A DNA stretch of 64,000 bases, taken from positions 43,372,209 through 43,436,208 of the forward strand of contig CM039509.1 in the NCBI GenBank assembly GCA_022432975.1. Direction: 5' to 3'. Shown here piece by piece: positions 10,265 through 21,415 of this stretch. The position numbers and the translations under genes are program-made. The stretch is from Begonia masoniana (taxonomy: Eukaryota; Streptophyta; Magnoliopsida; Cucurbitales; Begoniaceae). The notes beneath the pieces are model-generated. The model was not told where the DNA came from, made no database searches, and was given only the letters and a program-made list of their open reading frames with translations. Each line of letters starts with the position of its first letter. Within the stretch, counting starts at the first letter, position 1.

Positions 10265-12968
10265 TCAGTACCTGAACAATCTTGGATGCTGGTCCATCAT
10301 GTCTTGCTGGCGTTCCCAAGTTGTCTCCTCTATATTCTGATTATGCCATAGGACTTTCACTAGTGGAACTTCCTTGTTGCGTAATACTTTCACTGCATAA
10401 TCCAAGATCCTTACTGGTCTCTCCTCATAGGTCAGCGTAGGTTGAATTTCAATGTTCTGCTGTTCCACAATTTGAGATGGATCCCTCAAGCACCTCTTAA
10501 GCATAGAAACATGGAACACATTGTGGATTCCTTCCATAGAGTCTGGCAATTGCAGCTCATATGCTGATTTTCCAATCCTCTTCAAGATTGAGAAAGGTCC
10601 AACATATCTTGGGTTAAGCTTCCCTCTCTTCCCAAATCTCACAACTCCTTTGAATGGTGATACCTTAAGAAAAACCTCACTACCAACTTCAAACTCTAAC
10701 TCTCTGCGTCTTCTGTCAGCATAGCTTTTCTGTCGACTTTGAACTGTTAAGATCCTCTGACGGACGAGAGCAACCTTCTCAACAGTTTGCTGCACAATAT
10801 CAGGACCAAGTAACTGTGCTTCACCAACTTCATCCCAATACAAGGGTGATCTGCATTTTCGTCCATATAATGCTTCATACGGTGCCATTCCTATTGTTGC
10901 CTGAAAACTGTTATTGTAAGAGAACTCTACCAGAGCTAGGTACTTACTCCAAGAGCCTTGGAAATCTAAAACACATGCACGGAGCATATCCTCCAGTGTT
11001 TGAATGGTTCTTTTAGATTGTCCATCAGTTTGAGGGTGGAAAGCTGTGCTAAAACTAAGTTGTGTTCCCATAGCCTCATGCAAACTCCTCCAAAACTTAG
11101 ATGTAAATCTAGAGTCTCGGTCTGAGACTATAGAACTTGGAACTCCATGCAGTCTGACGATCTCTTGCATGTACAATTCAGCTAGCTGATCCATCGAGTA
11201 GGTTATCTTTATAGGTAGAAAATGAGCTGACTTGGTTAGACGGTCAACTATCACCCAAATTGCATCATGTCCCTTAGCTGTCCTAGGTAATCCAACAACA
11301 AAGTCCATCGTTATTTGTTCCCATTTCCATTCGGGAACTGGTAAAGGTTGTAATGTTCCTGAGGGTCTCTGATGCTCGGCTTTAATCTGCTGACAACACA
11401 AACATGATCCTACATATTCTGCCACACTTCTTTTCATACTTGGCCACCAGTAATGCTGCTTGAGATCTCTGTACATCTTTGTACTCCCAGGGTGGACAGA
11501 GAACTTGGACGAGTGAGCCTCAGAAAGAATTTCCTCACGAAGTTCATCATTGGCAGGAACAAACCACCTATTTCTAAACTTAAGGATTCCATCGGTAGAA
11601 TGACTAAATTCTGACTTGTCCGTAGAATCCATGCTTGACTTGTATCTGATACATTCATCATCATTTGTCTGAGCTTCCTTTATTTTCTCAAGAATGGTAG
11701 GCTTTAAGGTTATGGCAGAAAGTATAGCTGATACACTGGTCACTGCTTCTAGATTAAACTTTTGGAATTCTGACTCTAAGGTTAATGGCATATTGGAAAT
11801 CATAGTTGGGGTTGAGGTTGTGACTCTACTCAAGGCATCTGCCACAACATTTGCCTTACCAGGGTGGTACTTAATCTCAAAATCATAATCTTTTACAAAC
11901 TCTAACCATCTACGCTGCCTCATATTCAGTTCTTTTTGCGTGAAAATATACTTCAGACTTTTATGATCTGAAAATACCTCACAAGTTTGTCCATATAGGT
12001 AATGCCTCCAAATTTTAAGTGCAAATACAACGGCAGCTAATTCCAAGTCGTGTGTGGGGTAGTTCTTCTCATGAGTTTTTAACTGTCTAGAAGCATAGGC
12101 TATAACCTTATCATCTTGCATCAACACACAGCCAAGATCGATCCTAGAAGCATCACAATAAATACTAAATTTACCACCTTCAATAGGGAGGGTCAAAATT
12201 GGAGCATTGGTCAGCTCCTGCTTCAAGGTTTGGAAACCATGCTCACATTCGTCAGTCCATGTATATTTCATGTTTTTCCTTGTTAACCTAGTAAGGGGTG
12301 TGGCAATCTTTGAAAATCCTTCAATGAACTTTCTGTAATACCCTGCTAGTCCAAGAAAACTTCTAATATCTGTAGCACTCTTCGGTTGGGGCCATTCCTT
12401 AACTGCTTGAACCTTGGCTGGGTCAACAGATATTCCATCACCAGAGATCACATGACCAAGAAAGTGAACTCTGTCCAACCAAAATTCACACTTTGAAAAC
12501 TTAGCATAAAGCTGGTGTCTTCTCAGTACATCCAACACTAAACTCAAATGTTTTGCATGCTCTTCCTTAGTTCTAGAATAGATTAGTATGTCATCAATGA
12601 ATACAATGACAAACTTGTCCAAATACTCGTGAAACACCCTATTCATAAGATCCATGAAGGCTGCTGGCGCATTAGTCAAACCAAAAGACATAACCAAAAA
12701 CTCATAATGTCCATACCTTGTGCGAAAGGCAGTCTTTGGGATGTCCTCAGATTTAACCTTCAACTGATAGTAACCGGACCTAAGGTCAATCTTAGAGAAA
12801 ACTCTCGCACCCTTAAGTTGGTCAAATAAGTCATCAATCCTCGGCAGTGGATACTTGTTCTTGACAGTTAGCTTATTCAACTCTCTATAGTCTATGCACA
12901 TACGCATTGATCCGTCTTTCTTTTTAACAAAAAGGACAGGTGCACCCCATGGTGAAAAACTAGGGCGT
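10265..12968 (-). CDS. pol: Tekay G pol: RT, RNase H, integrase, chromodomain
   Basis: Continuation of the gag-pro frame after a shift near 12970. Counting from the Met codon at 12907: RT with FIDD catalytic motif at residues 103-106; RNase H at about 247-361 with D252, E289, D314 and D357; integrase with HHCC finger (H472...C505), then D535 and D596 of the DDE core. At the third position (632, context GQSKRTIQ) there is Lys where the family has Glu (GAA to AAA), so strand transfer should fail. The C-terminus (about 825-878, [20 protein letters not shown] and [11 protein letters not shown]) is a chromodomain, the chromatin-targeting module of Tekay/Del elements. Apart from the K632 change and the frameshift, the 880 codons are open. 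Confidence 0.92.
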
Positions 12969-14739
12969 ATTTTCCTAACAAATCCTCCAACTGTTTCTTT
13001 AACTCTTTAAGCTCTGATGGTGCTAGTCTATACGGGTTTTTAGACACAGGCTCGGCTCCGGGGTAGACATCTACAACAAATTCGATTTCTCTATCTGGTG
13101 GTAAACCAGGAAGGTCGTCTAAAAATACATCAGGAAAGTCTTGGACAACTAAAACATTTTGAGGGTTTGCCTTTCCTACAAGTTGTGTGTCTACAACGCT
13201 AGCTAGGAAGCACAAATACTCTCCACATAGGGAAGGTCTAGTGTTAATCGAAGTCATCACAGTCATTTCCTTGCTCTTCTTTGAAGCTTGGAAGGTATGT
13301 TTCGGGTTACCAGGGGGTTGGAAACTAACTATTCCAGTCCTACAATCGATCGTGGCATAATGCTTAAACAGCCAATCCATTCCTAAGATTACATCAAATC
13401 CCAATATATCCATAATAATGAGGTCAGCAGGCAAATTCATGTTCCCCGCTAATACCTCACTATCAGGCATCACTCGATTGGAGTGCATGCACTCACCAGA
13501 AGGTAATGTAACATTAAACACATGCACAGAAGGGGTAAACTGTACATCTAACTTATCAGCAAACGTAGATGCTATAAATGAATGCGTTGCACCGGAATCT
13601 ATCAAAGTAAAAGCAGGCACAGAGTTGACCAATATAGTACCTGACACTACAGCAGGCTGTTCTTCACCTGCCTCCGTCATGGAGAATATTCTTGGTTTAA
13701 TCATAGCTGGACCACTCTTAGGAACTGGACAGTCTCTGCTAATATGGCCGACTTTGTTACAATTGTAGCATCTGGTGATCCTAGGCTTCGGGCATTCTTT
13801 GTACGTGTGGCCAACCTCCTCACAGTTGAAGCACTTCCCAAATCCCATCCTGCACTCCCCGGGGTGGTTCTTCAAGCACTTAGGACACGGGGGAAATTTC
13901 CTGACATTCTGTACCTTCCCTCCAGCTCCTTGGCTACTCTGGCCTTCACTTGGCCTCTTCGTTCCTCTCTGATGGTGTTGCTGGACAAACCTTGGTGGGA
14001 CCTCCTTTGCTCCAGCACACTTCCTTTCAGCCACTTCCACTTCCAGAGTAGTGGACACAACTTCGCTGAACGTTAAACCTTTAATGCCACAGAATTTGAC
14101 TCCTCGATAGATCTCCGGCTTCAGTCCATGCACAAATTTGAACACCTTATCCTCGTCCTTATGAGCAAAGTGTCCAGCAAACCTGGACAAGGACTCAAAT
14201 TGCCTACCGTACTCTGCCACCGACCCTGTCTGCTTCAAATTCAGAAATTCCAACTTCTTTGCGGTCTGGACCATGCTGTTAAAATATTTCTCGTAGAAGA
14301 TGTCCTTAAACTGTGGCCAAGTCATAGTCAGAATGTCGGTGGTGGTTTCAACTGTTTCCCACCAGAGTTGAGCTTCGCCAGACAAATGGAATGTAGCCAA
14401 CGTGACCTTGTCTTCTTCTCCTATGCTGGCGCACCTAAACATACTTTCAATCTTTCTAAGCCATCCTTCAGCAATAATTGGATCGGATGACTGTCCATCA
14501 AACGTGGGTGGTCTTAGTCTCCGGAATCTATCTCCAGAATGCTCATTGCTAGAACCCGAGTTGGCACTTCCTTGTGCTTCCCGACTCAACAGCACTCCTA
14601 ATTGATCAGACTGTTGACGCACTATATCTGTCTGCTGACGCATCAATTCGGTCAGCTGCCTAATTACACTAGAGTCCTCTTCACGTCTTGGACTTGGTAT
14701 TTCTCTAGGTATCCTTGGTCTTCCTGGTCGTCTAGCCAT
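12892..14739 (-). CDS. gag-pro: Tekay G gag-protease
   Basis: Starts ATG at 14739 ([11 protein letters not shown]), about 145 bp inside the primer site. Residues 60-240 form the retrotransposon gag domain ([34 protein letters not shown]). Two CCHC knuckles follow ([14 protein letters not shown] and [14 protein letters not shown]), preceded by [12 protein letters not shown]. The aspartic protease has [14 protein letters not shown] with catalytic D380. The frame is correct to about DLLGK, then shifts at about 12970; the last 20 or so codons are out of frame and the expected protein continues in the pol frame. The parent element would have one gag-pol ORF, so this is one small indel rather than programmed frameshifting. 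Confidence 0.92.
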   Translation of the reverse strand: MARRPGRPRIPREIPSPRREEDSSVIRQLTELMRQQTDIVRQQSDQLGVLLSREAQGSANSGSSNEHSGDRFRRLRPPTFDGQSSDPIIAEGWLRKIESMFRCASIGEEDKVTLATFHLSGEAQLWWETVETTTDILTMTWPQFKDIFYEKYFNSMVQTAKKLEFLNLKQTGSVAEYGRQFESLSRFAGHFAHKDEDKVFKFVHGLKPEIYRGVKFCGIKGLTFSEVVSTTLEVEVAERKCAGAKEVPPRFVQQHHQRGTKRPSEGQSSQGAGGKVQNVRKFPPCPKCLKNHPGECRMGFGKCFNCEEVGHTYKECPKPRITRCYNCNKVGHISRDCPVPKSGPAMIKPRIFSMTEAGEEQPAVVSGTILVNSVPAFTLIDSGATHSFIASTFADKLDVQFTPSVHVFNVTLPSGECMHSNRVMPDSEVLAGNMNLPADLIIMDILGFDVILGMDWLFKHYATIDCRTGIVSFQPPGNPKHTFQASKKSKEMTVMTSINTRPSLCGEYLCFLASVVDTQLVGKANPQNVLVVQDFPDVFLDDLPGLPPDREIEFVVDVYPGAEPVSKNPYRLAPSELKELKKQLEDLLGKYALVFHHGVHLSFLLKRKTDQCVCA

Positions 14740-14895
14740 TATACTAAATTCCCTGCACAGGGTTAACTGCCTTTATAAACATTTTATAACTAAAGCTAAC
14801 TCAAATACTTACAGTTGTTGGAGTGCTTCCATACAACGATTGGCACTGATGAGTAATCTTTTGAACAGTTTAACCGAATGTCTCTGATACCATAC
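14740..14895 (-). promoter_or_regulatory. Tekay G leader with tRNA-Met primer binding site
   Basis: On the minus strand TGGTATCAGAGA occurs two bases after the 5' LTR (14882-14893), complementary to the initiator tRNA-Met 3' end. The rest is untranslated leader up to the gag ATG. Confidence 0.88.
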
Positions 14896-17082
14896 TGTAA
14901 CGCCCCGAGTTCTCTGAACCCGGTTCGTCACACAAAACCCGTGCACGAACTAAAAACTTCATTCATAATTTGAAATTTTTGCAGCGGAATTAATTTAAAT
15001 AACTTAGAGTTAAACAAAACCATAAAGTGTTTGGATAATCGGATAAAATGTTCGAGATAAATCGACCAAAAGAAATAAAGGTTTAAATCACAAAACACTA
15101 TTAAAACTCTAAAGACAACAACATCTGCCGGTAGAAAAATCAACGGAAGAAGCAGACACAGCAAATATAAGACTCCTGCCGATGACGTGGACCTGAAGAC
15201 TTGGAACTGAAGGACATTTCTCGGCGGGCTGCACCTACCGATGGCGTCAACACAACTTCATCTGCCGATGACGTCAACACAATTTCATCTGCCGATGACG
15301 TCAGCACAATTTCATCTGCCGATGACGTCAGCACAACTTCATCTGCCGATGAAGTCAACACAACTTCATCTGCCGATGAAGTCAACATGACTTCATCTGC
15401 CGATGAAGCCAACACGACTGCACATACAACTTCAACTGCCGATGAAGTCAACATGACTTCATCTGCCGATAGAAATAGGTCTATATCTATCGATAGAAAT
15501 AAGGCTACATCTTCCGATGCCTTTACCGAAGACATCATCCGATAGAAATTTGGATACACCTACCGATAGACATCCCCTTCCGGTAGGTTCAAACTACTCA
15601 ACTTCTGCCGACAGAATGCATCTGCCGACAGATAACAAAACACATCCCATCTACCGATAGATTCAGGGCGACATTCTGGCTACTCCTAATTATACAATAC
15701 AACTCCATTTATGAAAAAGAATTTATTTGCCTTACTGAAATCACTCAGAAAAAGGATTCAAACCCATGTATCCCTTAAAATCCAACAAGTGCAAATCTTC
15801 AAATCTCAGCGGAATGCCATTATCAAATAACAAAACTCAATTTGTTCAAAACGCTGAAATCACTACTGTTATGAAAACTCGATCCATCTAGAATAAAGCA
15901 TTGATAATAAAACCTTCACTCCATAGACATCGATTAAACTGCCCCATCAGCTGCCAGAACATTGTGTGGATGCACTCCTCCAACCCAACTAGCCTTCTGT
16001 GAACTCAGTAAACACACCTGCTAAAACTTCTTCACCTACATCACAAAACTCATCTATTAGCCTAATGCTAAGCAAGTAAAGCAATAATGCATGAAAAGCT
16101 GAAGACATGTCATCCTAGCATGCAGTTTCTACTTTTCTCATCTCTGTTACATATTCATCGTTATAATCGGATTCCTCTCTAAATTGGGAGTTGAATCACT
16201 TCTCCCAAAGTATGAACATCCCTGTCTCATTAGGAGTTGGATTAATTCTCCTAACAGTGAATATATATATATACTGATCAATGTTCAGATCCACTTCGAA
16301 ATTGGGAGTTGGATCAGTTTTCCCAAAGTATGATCCCTGGCTCATTAAGGGTTGGATTAGTTCCCTTAACAGAAAATGTTTCACATAAATCACTTCAGAA
16401 TGTTCACTTCCTCACTATATCAAAACATGTAAACTCATTTTCGTGTACTTTCAAATATATGATGCATGAAACAGGAAAACATTCAAACACACAAAAATCC
16501 TATTGTTCTGTGATGTAGGCCCGAAGACACAAGCAAACTTCACTTACCTGGATTCCTAGCAAATGCTCGGTCAAGAGCTACCTCGGGGGTTTGGTTCACC
16601 TATATTCATAAACAGAATGTTAAACCTTAGTCTAAGCTATTCAGAATTCTAAGGAGTTGGTTTGGGAGTACTTCTCACAGAGCATTCCCGATTAAACTCC
16701 AAACTCGAACTACTCTTTCTCACGACATTCCCAAGATATCCACATTGTCCTTTTTCTGTTATCTATTTATCAATACATAAAGAAAACAAAAGAACTTACC
16801 AAAATCGAAGGAGGTCGCTGGAAGAAATCAAAGAGAGGTCTCCAATCGCTCTCGGCTAAACTGAGGAGCTGAGAATTCCGAAGAGGAAACAATAAACAGT
16901 GGCGGCTAAACCTCATTTACTCTTTCCTTAAATACGATATCCATTGCAAAAATTGACAATTACCCTTATACCCCCACTTAGTTACTCATTAACCTAATTG
17001 ATATCTCTCCCAATTTCATTCCATAAAATTCACACTTAGAAGATTAATAGATTATTTTAATTCTAATAAACCGGGTGTTACA
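14896..17082 (-). repeat. Tekay G 5' LTR
   Basis: Nearly identical to 8045-10229. Two extra bases come from one more TA in the run at 16261-16274. The minisatellite (15176-15470) has one TGACGTCA core fewer, changed to TGAAGTCA. Confidence 0.95.
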
Positions 17083-17274
17083 ATGTCATTCCTCCTAAGT
17101 GCTTATTTTTGATAATGTCAAAGGGGGAGAAGGGTATAAAATTCAAATTCACTGATTGTATAATTGATAAGCAATACGGCATAGAGTATGGGAGAGTATG
17201 TAAAATTTAACTAAAATACAGATAAGTATGTTTGAAACAGTTTATTTGTTTGTCATCATCAAAAAGGGGGAGAT
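17083..17274 (+). promoter_or_regulatory. Sirevirus 3' end with two polypurine tracts
   Basis: Resumes the Sirevirus after the Tekay target duplication. AAAGGGGGAGAAGG (17120-17133) and AAAAAGGGGGAGAT (17261-17274) are two purine tracts of the same type; duplicated tracts are a known feature of sireviruses. The second directly precedes the 3' LTR. Confidence 0.85.
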
Positions 17275-17930
17275 TGTTGACTTAAATTAAGTTTAAAGTT
17301 TAACTATGTTTTTGATGATAATGATTAATACGAAATATATAAACTGAATATAAATTGGTTTATTATGGTTATTGTTGTTATCTGGAAATACCCTTTAAAA
17401 AGGGGTATTATGTTTCTCACAATTTTAGTTAAGTGTTAGTAGTCCGAAGTCCTGAGAGATAGTCGCATTCGTCCAAACCTCAAAGACAGACGCAGTCGTC
17501 CAAATCTCAAAGACAGACGCAGTCGTCCAAACTCTAAAGACAGACGCAGTCGTCCAAAGTCAAGATGATGCAGTTGTCCAAAGTTACAAGTAGATGCAGT
17601 CGTCCAAACTTCAAAGACAGACGTAGTCGTCTAAAATTACAAGTAGATGCAGTCGTCCAAAGTACTCGTCCAAACTGTACAAGCACGTGGTCAACAACAA
17701 ATCAATTAATTCATGCGAAGCATTAATCCGACAGACACTCGTCCAAATTCACTCGTCCAAAGGGAGAATGTCCAAAGTCTTAACTGCGCTAAATTAAAGA
17801 CTGCGAGGATAGCGACTCCAGCTCTCAACGTCTATTTCTCTGCATATGGATGCTCTCCAACGGTCATATTTTAAATGAGATGCAGATTACGGACCAGAGT
17901 ATAAAATGAAGAATAAAGCTCTCATAAAGT
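17275..17930 (+). repeat. Sirevirus 3' LTR, truncated
   Basis: Starts TGTTGACTTAAATT after the purine tract. It holds a minisatellite (17455-17670) and a TATA-like TATAAAATG at 17900-17908. Homology ends at about 17930, where integrase sequence of another element begins on the opposite strand, so R and U5 are missing. Confidence 0.82.
17455..17770. repeat. CAGTCGTCCAAA minisatellite in the Sirevirus LTR
   Basis: About eight imperfect units of roughly 28-33 bp with the core GACGCAGTCGTCCAAA; spacers alternate between TCTCAAAGACA and GTTACAAGTAGAT. Single CTCGTCCAAA words continue to about 17765. Confidence 0.8.
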
Positions 17931-19835
17931 TCCTGTCGGCCTTTGATGTTCCGCCTTAACCTGTTGACAAACCAAATAGTTTTCTACGTACTTGGCAACC
18001 TCTCTTTTCATATTCGGCCACCAGAAGTGCTGCTTTAAATCTCTATACATCTTCGTGCTTCCTGGATGCACAGAATATGCCGAGGATTGTGCCTCAGTCA
18101 AAATTTCCTTTTTCAGCTCCTCATCATTAGGCATGTACCACCTATGCCTGAATTTTAATACTCCATCATCCGACAGATTAAAATCGAACGAGTCTTCGGA
18201 TGTCATGCTCAACCAGTACTTTTCACACTCCAGGTCTTTCTACTGGGCCTCTTCCATTTTGTTCAATATCGTCTGTCTTAGCGAAATGTTTGCAAGCATA
18301 GTGGATAATTCTGCCACAATCTCCACATTAAACTTCACAATCTTGGATTTTATCATTACCCACATTGTTGCAAGCGTAGGCTGACCCTTCGTAGACATTT
18401 TGCTTAAGGCATCAGCGACCTTATTTGCCTTTCCTGGGTGGTATTTAATCTCAAAATTGTAGTCTTTGACAAACTCCAACCACCTTTGTTGCTGCATATT
18501 CAACTCTTTATGTGTAAACATGTACTTCAAGCTCTTGTGATCCGAAAATACTTTACACTGTTGTCCATACAAATAATGTCTCCAAATTTTCAATGCGAAG
18601 ATGACGGCTGCTAGTTCCAGATCGTGAGTTGGATAATTCTGTTCATATGGCTTTAACTGTCAAGAGGTATATGCTATAACTCCCACTTCTTGCATAAGTA
18701 CACATCCAAGTCCCACCTTAGACGCGTCGCAGTATATGCTAAACTTGTCGCCTTCAACTGGCAGTGTCAAAACTAAAGCCAGTAGTTAACATCTGTTTCA
18801 GCTCCTGAAAACTCTTATCGCACGTAGCTGACCATACAAACTTCTTGTTCTTCCGTGTCAAGCGTGATAAAGGGACTGCTATCTTTGAAAACCCCTCTAT
18901 GAATTTTCGGTAATATCCAACCAATCCAAGAAATTTGCGTATCTCTCGCACATTTTTAGGCTGAGGCCAGTCTTTGACAACCTGAATCTTGATCGGATCT
19001 ACAGAAATTCCTTCCTGAGATATAATATGGCTGAGGAAATTTATTCAGTCCAGCCAAAACTCGCACTTAGGAAACTTTGGGTATAGCTGGGTTGTTTCAT
19101 AATCCTCAAAACAATTCTCAATTATTCCTCATGCTCCTCCTTCGTCTTTGAATAAACCAATATATCATCAATAAAAACGACAACAAACTTGTCTAAGTAC
19201 TCCTTAAATACCCGCTTCATCAAGTCCATAAAAGCTGCAGGGACATTTGTAAGTCCAAAAGACATTACTAAAAACTCGTAGTGCCCATATCTCGTACGAA
19301 ATGCCGTCTTTTGAATATCCTCTCTTCAGACTCTCAGCTGATGATAACCCGAGCGTAGGTCAATCCTTGAAAATACTCGGGCGCCCTGTAGTTGTCAAAT
19401 AAGTCGTCTATTTGGGGTAACAGATACTTGTTTTTCACAGTCAACTTGTTCAACTCTCTGTAATCAATGCACATCCTGAGAGTTCCATCTTCTTTTTTTT
19501 AACAAACAGAACTGGTGCACCCCATGGAGAGAAACTAGGTCGGATGAACCCCTTGTCCAACAATTCCTCTAACTGAGATTTTAATTCCTTCAGTTCGGTA
19601 GGCGCCAATCTGTATGGGTTCTTTGACATAGACTCAGAGCCTAGATAGACATCAATCACAAATTCTATCTCCCTGTCCAGCGGTAATCCCAAAAGATCAT
19701 CAAGAAAGATCTCCGTAAATTCTCTAACTATCGGAAGGTCACTTGGTTTTACCCCATTAAGCAATTGAGTATCAACCACTGTGGCCAAATAAACTGAGCA
19801 TCTATCTTTAAACTGCTTTCGGACCATCATAGAAT
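17931..19835 (-). pseudogene. pol: Element F pol remnants (RT, RNase H, integrase finger)
   Basis: In order on the minus strand: end of protease linker and RT start ([20 protein letters not shown], about 19500-19560), with a frameshift in an A-run; RT palm with stops; [19 protein letters not shown] (about 18880-18950); RNase H C-terminus ([20 protein letters not shown] and [14 protein letters not shown], 18400-18560); integrase finger with [20 protein letters not shown]. In the finger the first Cys of the CxxC pair is changed (NYLVCQQ). Nothing is translatable as a whole. Confidence 0.85.
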
Positions 19836-21252
19836 AGGAAGTTGGAAGTCAACTTAACCTATGCATCGCCTAGAAGGTAAACTTTTCTTTATTCAGGGGG
19901 AGAAAAGTTACCATCCCAGATCTGCAGTCGATGGTGGAGAAATGGCGTGACAGCCAGTTTATTCCCAAAATAAGATCGTACTTCTCTATGCCCATTACTA
20001 TCAGACGGGCAGACAAGGTATTATTCCATACGGAAATAATATTGCCTTGAAACACTCGATCCGACTGCATAAGTTCTGTCGAAGGCAGTATCACGCTATA
20101 CAGAAAATTTGCTAACTCGGGCATTAACCTCAATCTAGCTACATAGGTAGTTGAAATAAAAGAGTGCGTAGCTCCTGTTTCTATCAATGAAAAAATTGCT
20201 ATACCAGGTAACCAAAACAGTACCTGCGATAACAGAAGGCTGAGCCTCATCGTTGACATCACCAGGCTCGATAAAAGCAAAGATTCTTGGCATAACTCTC
20301 CTCTGATCTCTGCTTGGTTGGTCTCTACCTGGTTTTGGGCAATCCTTGACATAGTGGCTAACCTCTCCACACCGATAGCACCAATCTGTACCCCATCGAC
20401 AATCGCCACTATTCTCCTTCTGGCACTTAGGGCACAATGGCTTTTGAGTAGCTCCTTGTATCTGTTTTTCCTTGCCCTGGTCATTGCCTCCTTCATATGG
20501 CCTTTTGATGCCTCTTTGTTGTTGTGGTTGTTGTCCTCTAGGTTGCCAACCTCGATTCCGAAATTGAGGTTGAATTTCACAAAAGAAGCCCCTAGCAGGC
20601 TTCCTCGGTTTGACACATGTTAATTCTGCAGCTTTGAACTCCAGAGCTCTAGCCACAATATCTGCATAGGGTACATCCATAACTCCGGATATAATGATAC
20701 TCTTCCGAATCTCCGGATTCAACCCTTGCATAAATTGGTGCACCTTGTCTTCATTTTCACCTACCAAACGTGGTGCAAACTGTGACAATACTTCAAACTT
20801 TCGGTATACTCGGCAACTGAACCAGTCTGCTTTAGCTGCGTAAATTCTGTCTATTTGGATGCTCGCACCGTACGGCTAAATATTTTTCGTAAAACACGAT
20901 CTTTGATGGAGTCCCACTAAAATCGAGCGTTCAATGCTAAATGAAAAGTAACGCATGCGACCTTCTCCCCATTCTCGATCTTCGCATACGCCAACATATC
21001 CTCCATAGTCCAAATCCACTCCTCAGCAACAGAGGGGTCCGAAGACTGACCATTAAACATTGGAGGTCGCAGCTTCTGAAATCTCTCCATACCGTGATTG
21101 TTTAGAATGACCAACTCCTAAGCTCTGATACCCTCACGGTTTATTAGCCTCTCGATTTGCTGAGCTTGCATATCCATATGCTGAGCTTGACGATTAAGCA
21201 AATCCGTCAGCCTATTCATCGCTTCGTTCCTGGTGTCTCTACCTTGAACCAT
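19836..21252 (-). pseudogene. gag: Element F gag-protease remnant
   Basis: Begins with ATG at 21252 (MVQGRDTRNEAMNRL). It retains RFQKLRPPMFNGQSSDPSVA, the gag core with several stops, a CCHC knuckle (CYRCGEVSHYVKDC, about 20345-20390) and a protease site in which DSG is altered (SLIETGATHSFIS, about 20170). The Asp-to-Glu and Ser-to-Thr changes remove the active site. Coding is spread over shifted frames between 19870 and 20788. Confidence 0.85.
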
Positions 21253-21398
21253 TTTATTAACCTATAAAATTTGAAAACAAATATCCTAAGAAATCAAAAT
21301 AAAAGAAAGCTTATAAATGTACTTACAGTTAAGGAAGCATGTCCGTGTAGTGGATTGCGCAGTCGAGCAGTCTACAGAACCGATTTTAAAACCCGGGA

Positions 21399-21410
21399 GC
21401 TTTGATACCA
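21399..21410 (-). promoter_or_regulatory. Element F primer binding site (tRNA-Met type)
   Basis: Reverse strand TGGTATCAAAGC five bases from the LTR boundary at 21416. Confidence 0.75.
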
Positions 21411-21415
21411 ACTTT

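Larger units (their letters stand above)
8045..17082 (-). mobile_element. Complete young Tekay/Del-type chromovirus (element G)
   Basis: A 9038-bp Ty3-gypsy element on the minus strand. LTRs of 2185 and 2187 bp (8045-10229 and 14896-17082) flank gag, protease, RT, RNase H, integrase and a C-terminal chromodomain. The target duplication ATGTC is perfect (8040-8044 and 17083-17087). By eye the LTRs differ by about six substitutions and one 2-bp TA indel, so insertion is recent relative to all neighbours. The primer site is tRNA-Met; the purine tract is AAGGAGGGTAGA. Two lesions make it probably unable to move alone: a frameshift near 12970 between protease and RT, and loss of the third integrase catalytic residue. 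Confidence 0.95.
382..17930 (+). mobile_element. Decayed Sirevirus-type Ty1-copia element with envelope-like ORF, twice invaded
   Basis: Order on the plus strand: 5' LTR remnant, tRNA-Met primer site, gag with CCHC knuckles and coiled coil, protease, integrase, RT, RNase H, a long extra ORF, two purine tracts AAAGGGGGAGA, and the start of the 3' LTR. This order (Pseudoviridae with a post-pol ORF and repeated purine tracts) is that of sireviruses. It is dead: many stops, frameshifts, and a deletion of the RT core. The 5' LTR lacks its U3 side and the 3' LTR lacks its R-U5 side, so outer ends and target duplication are gone. Cassandra sits in gag and a Tekay element between the extra ORF and the purine tract. 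Confidence 0.9.
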
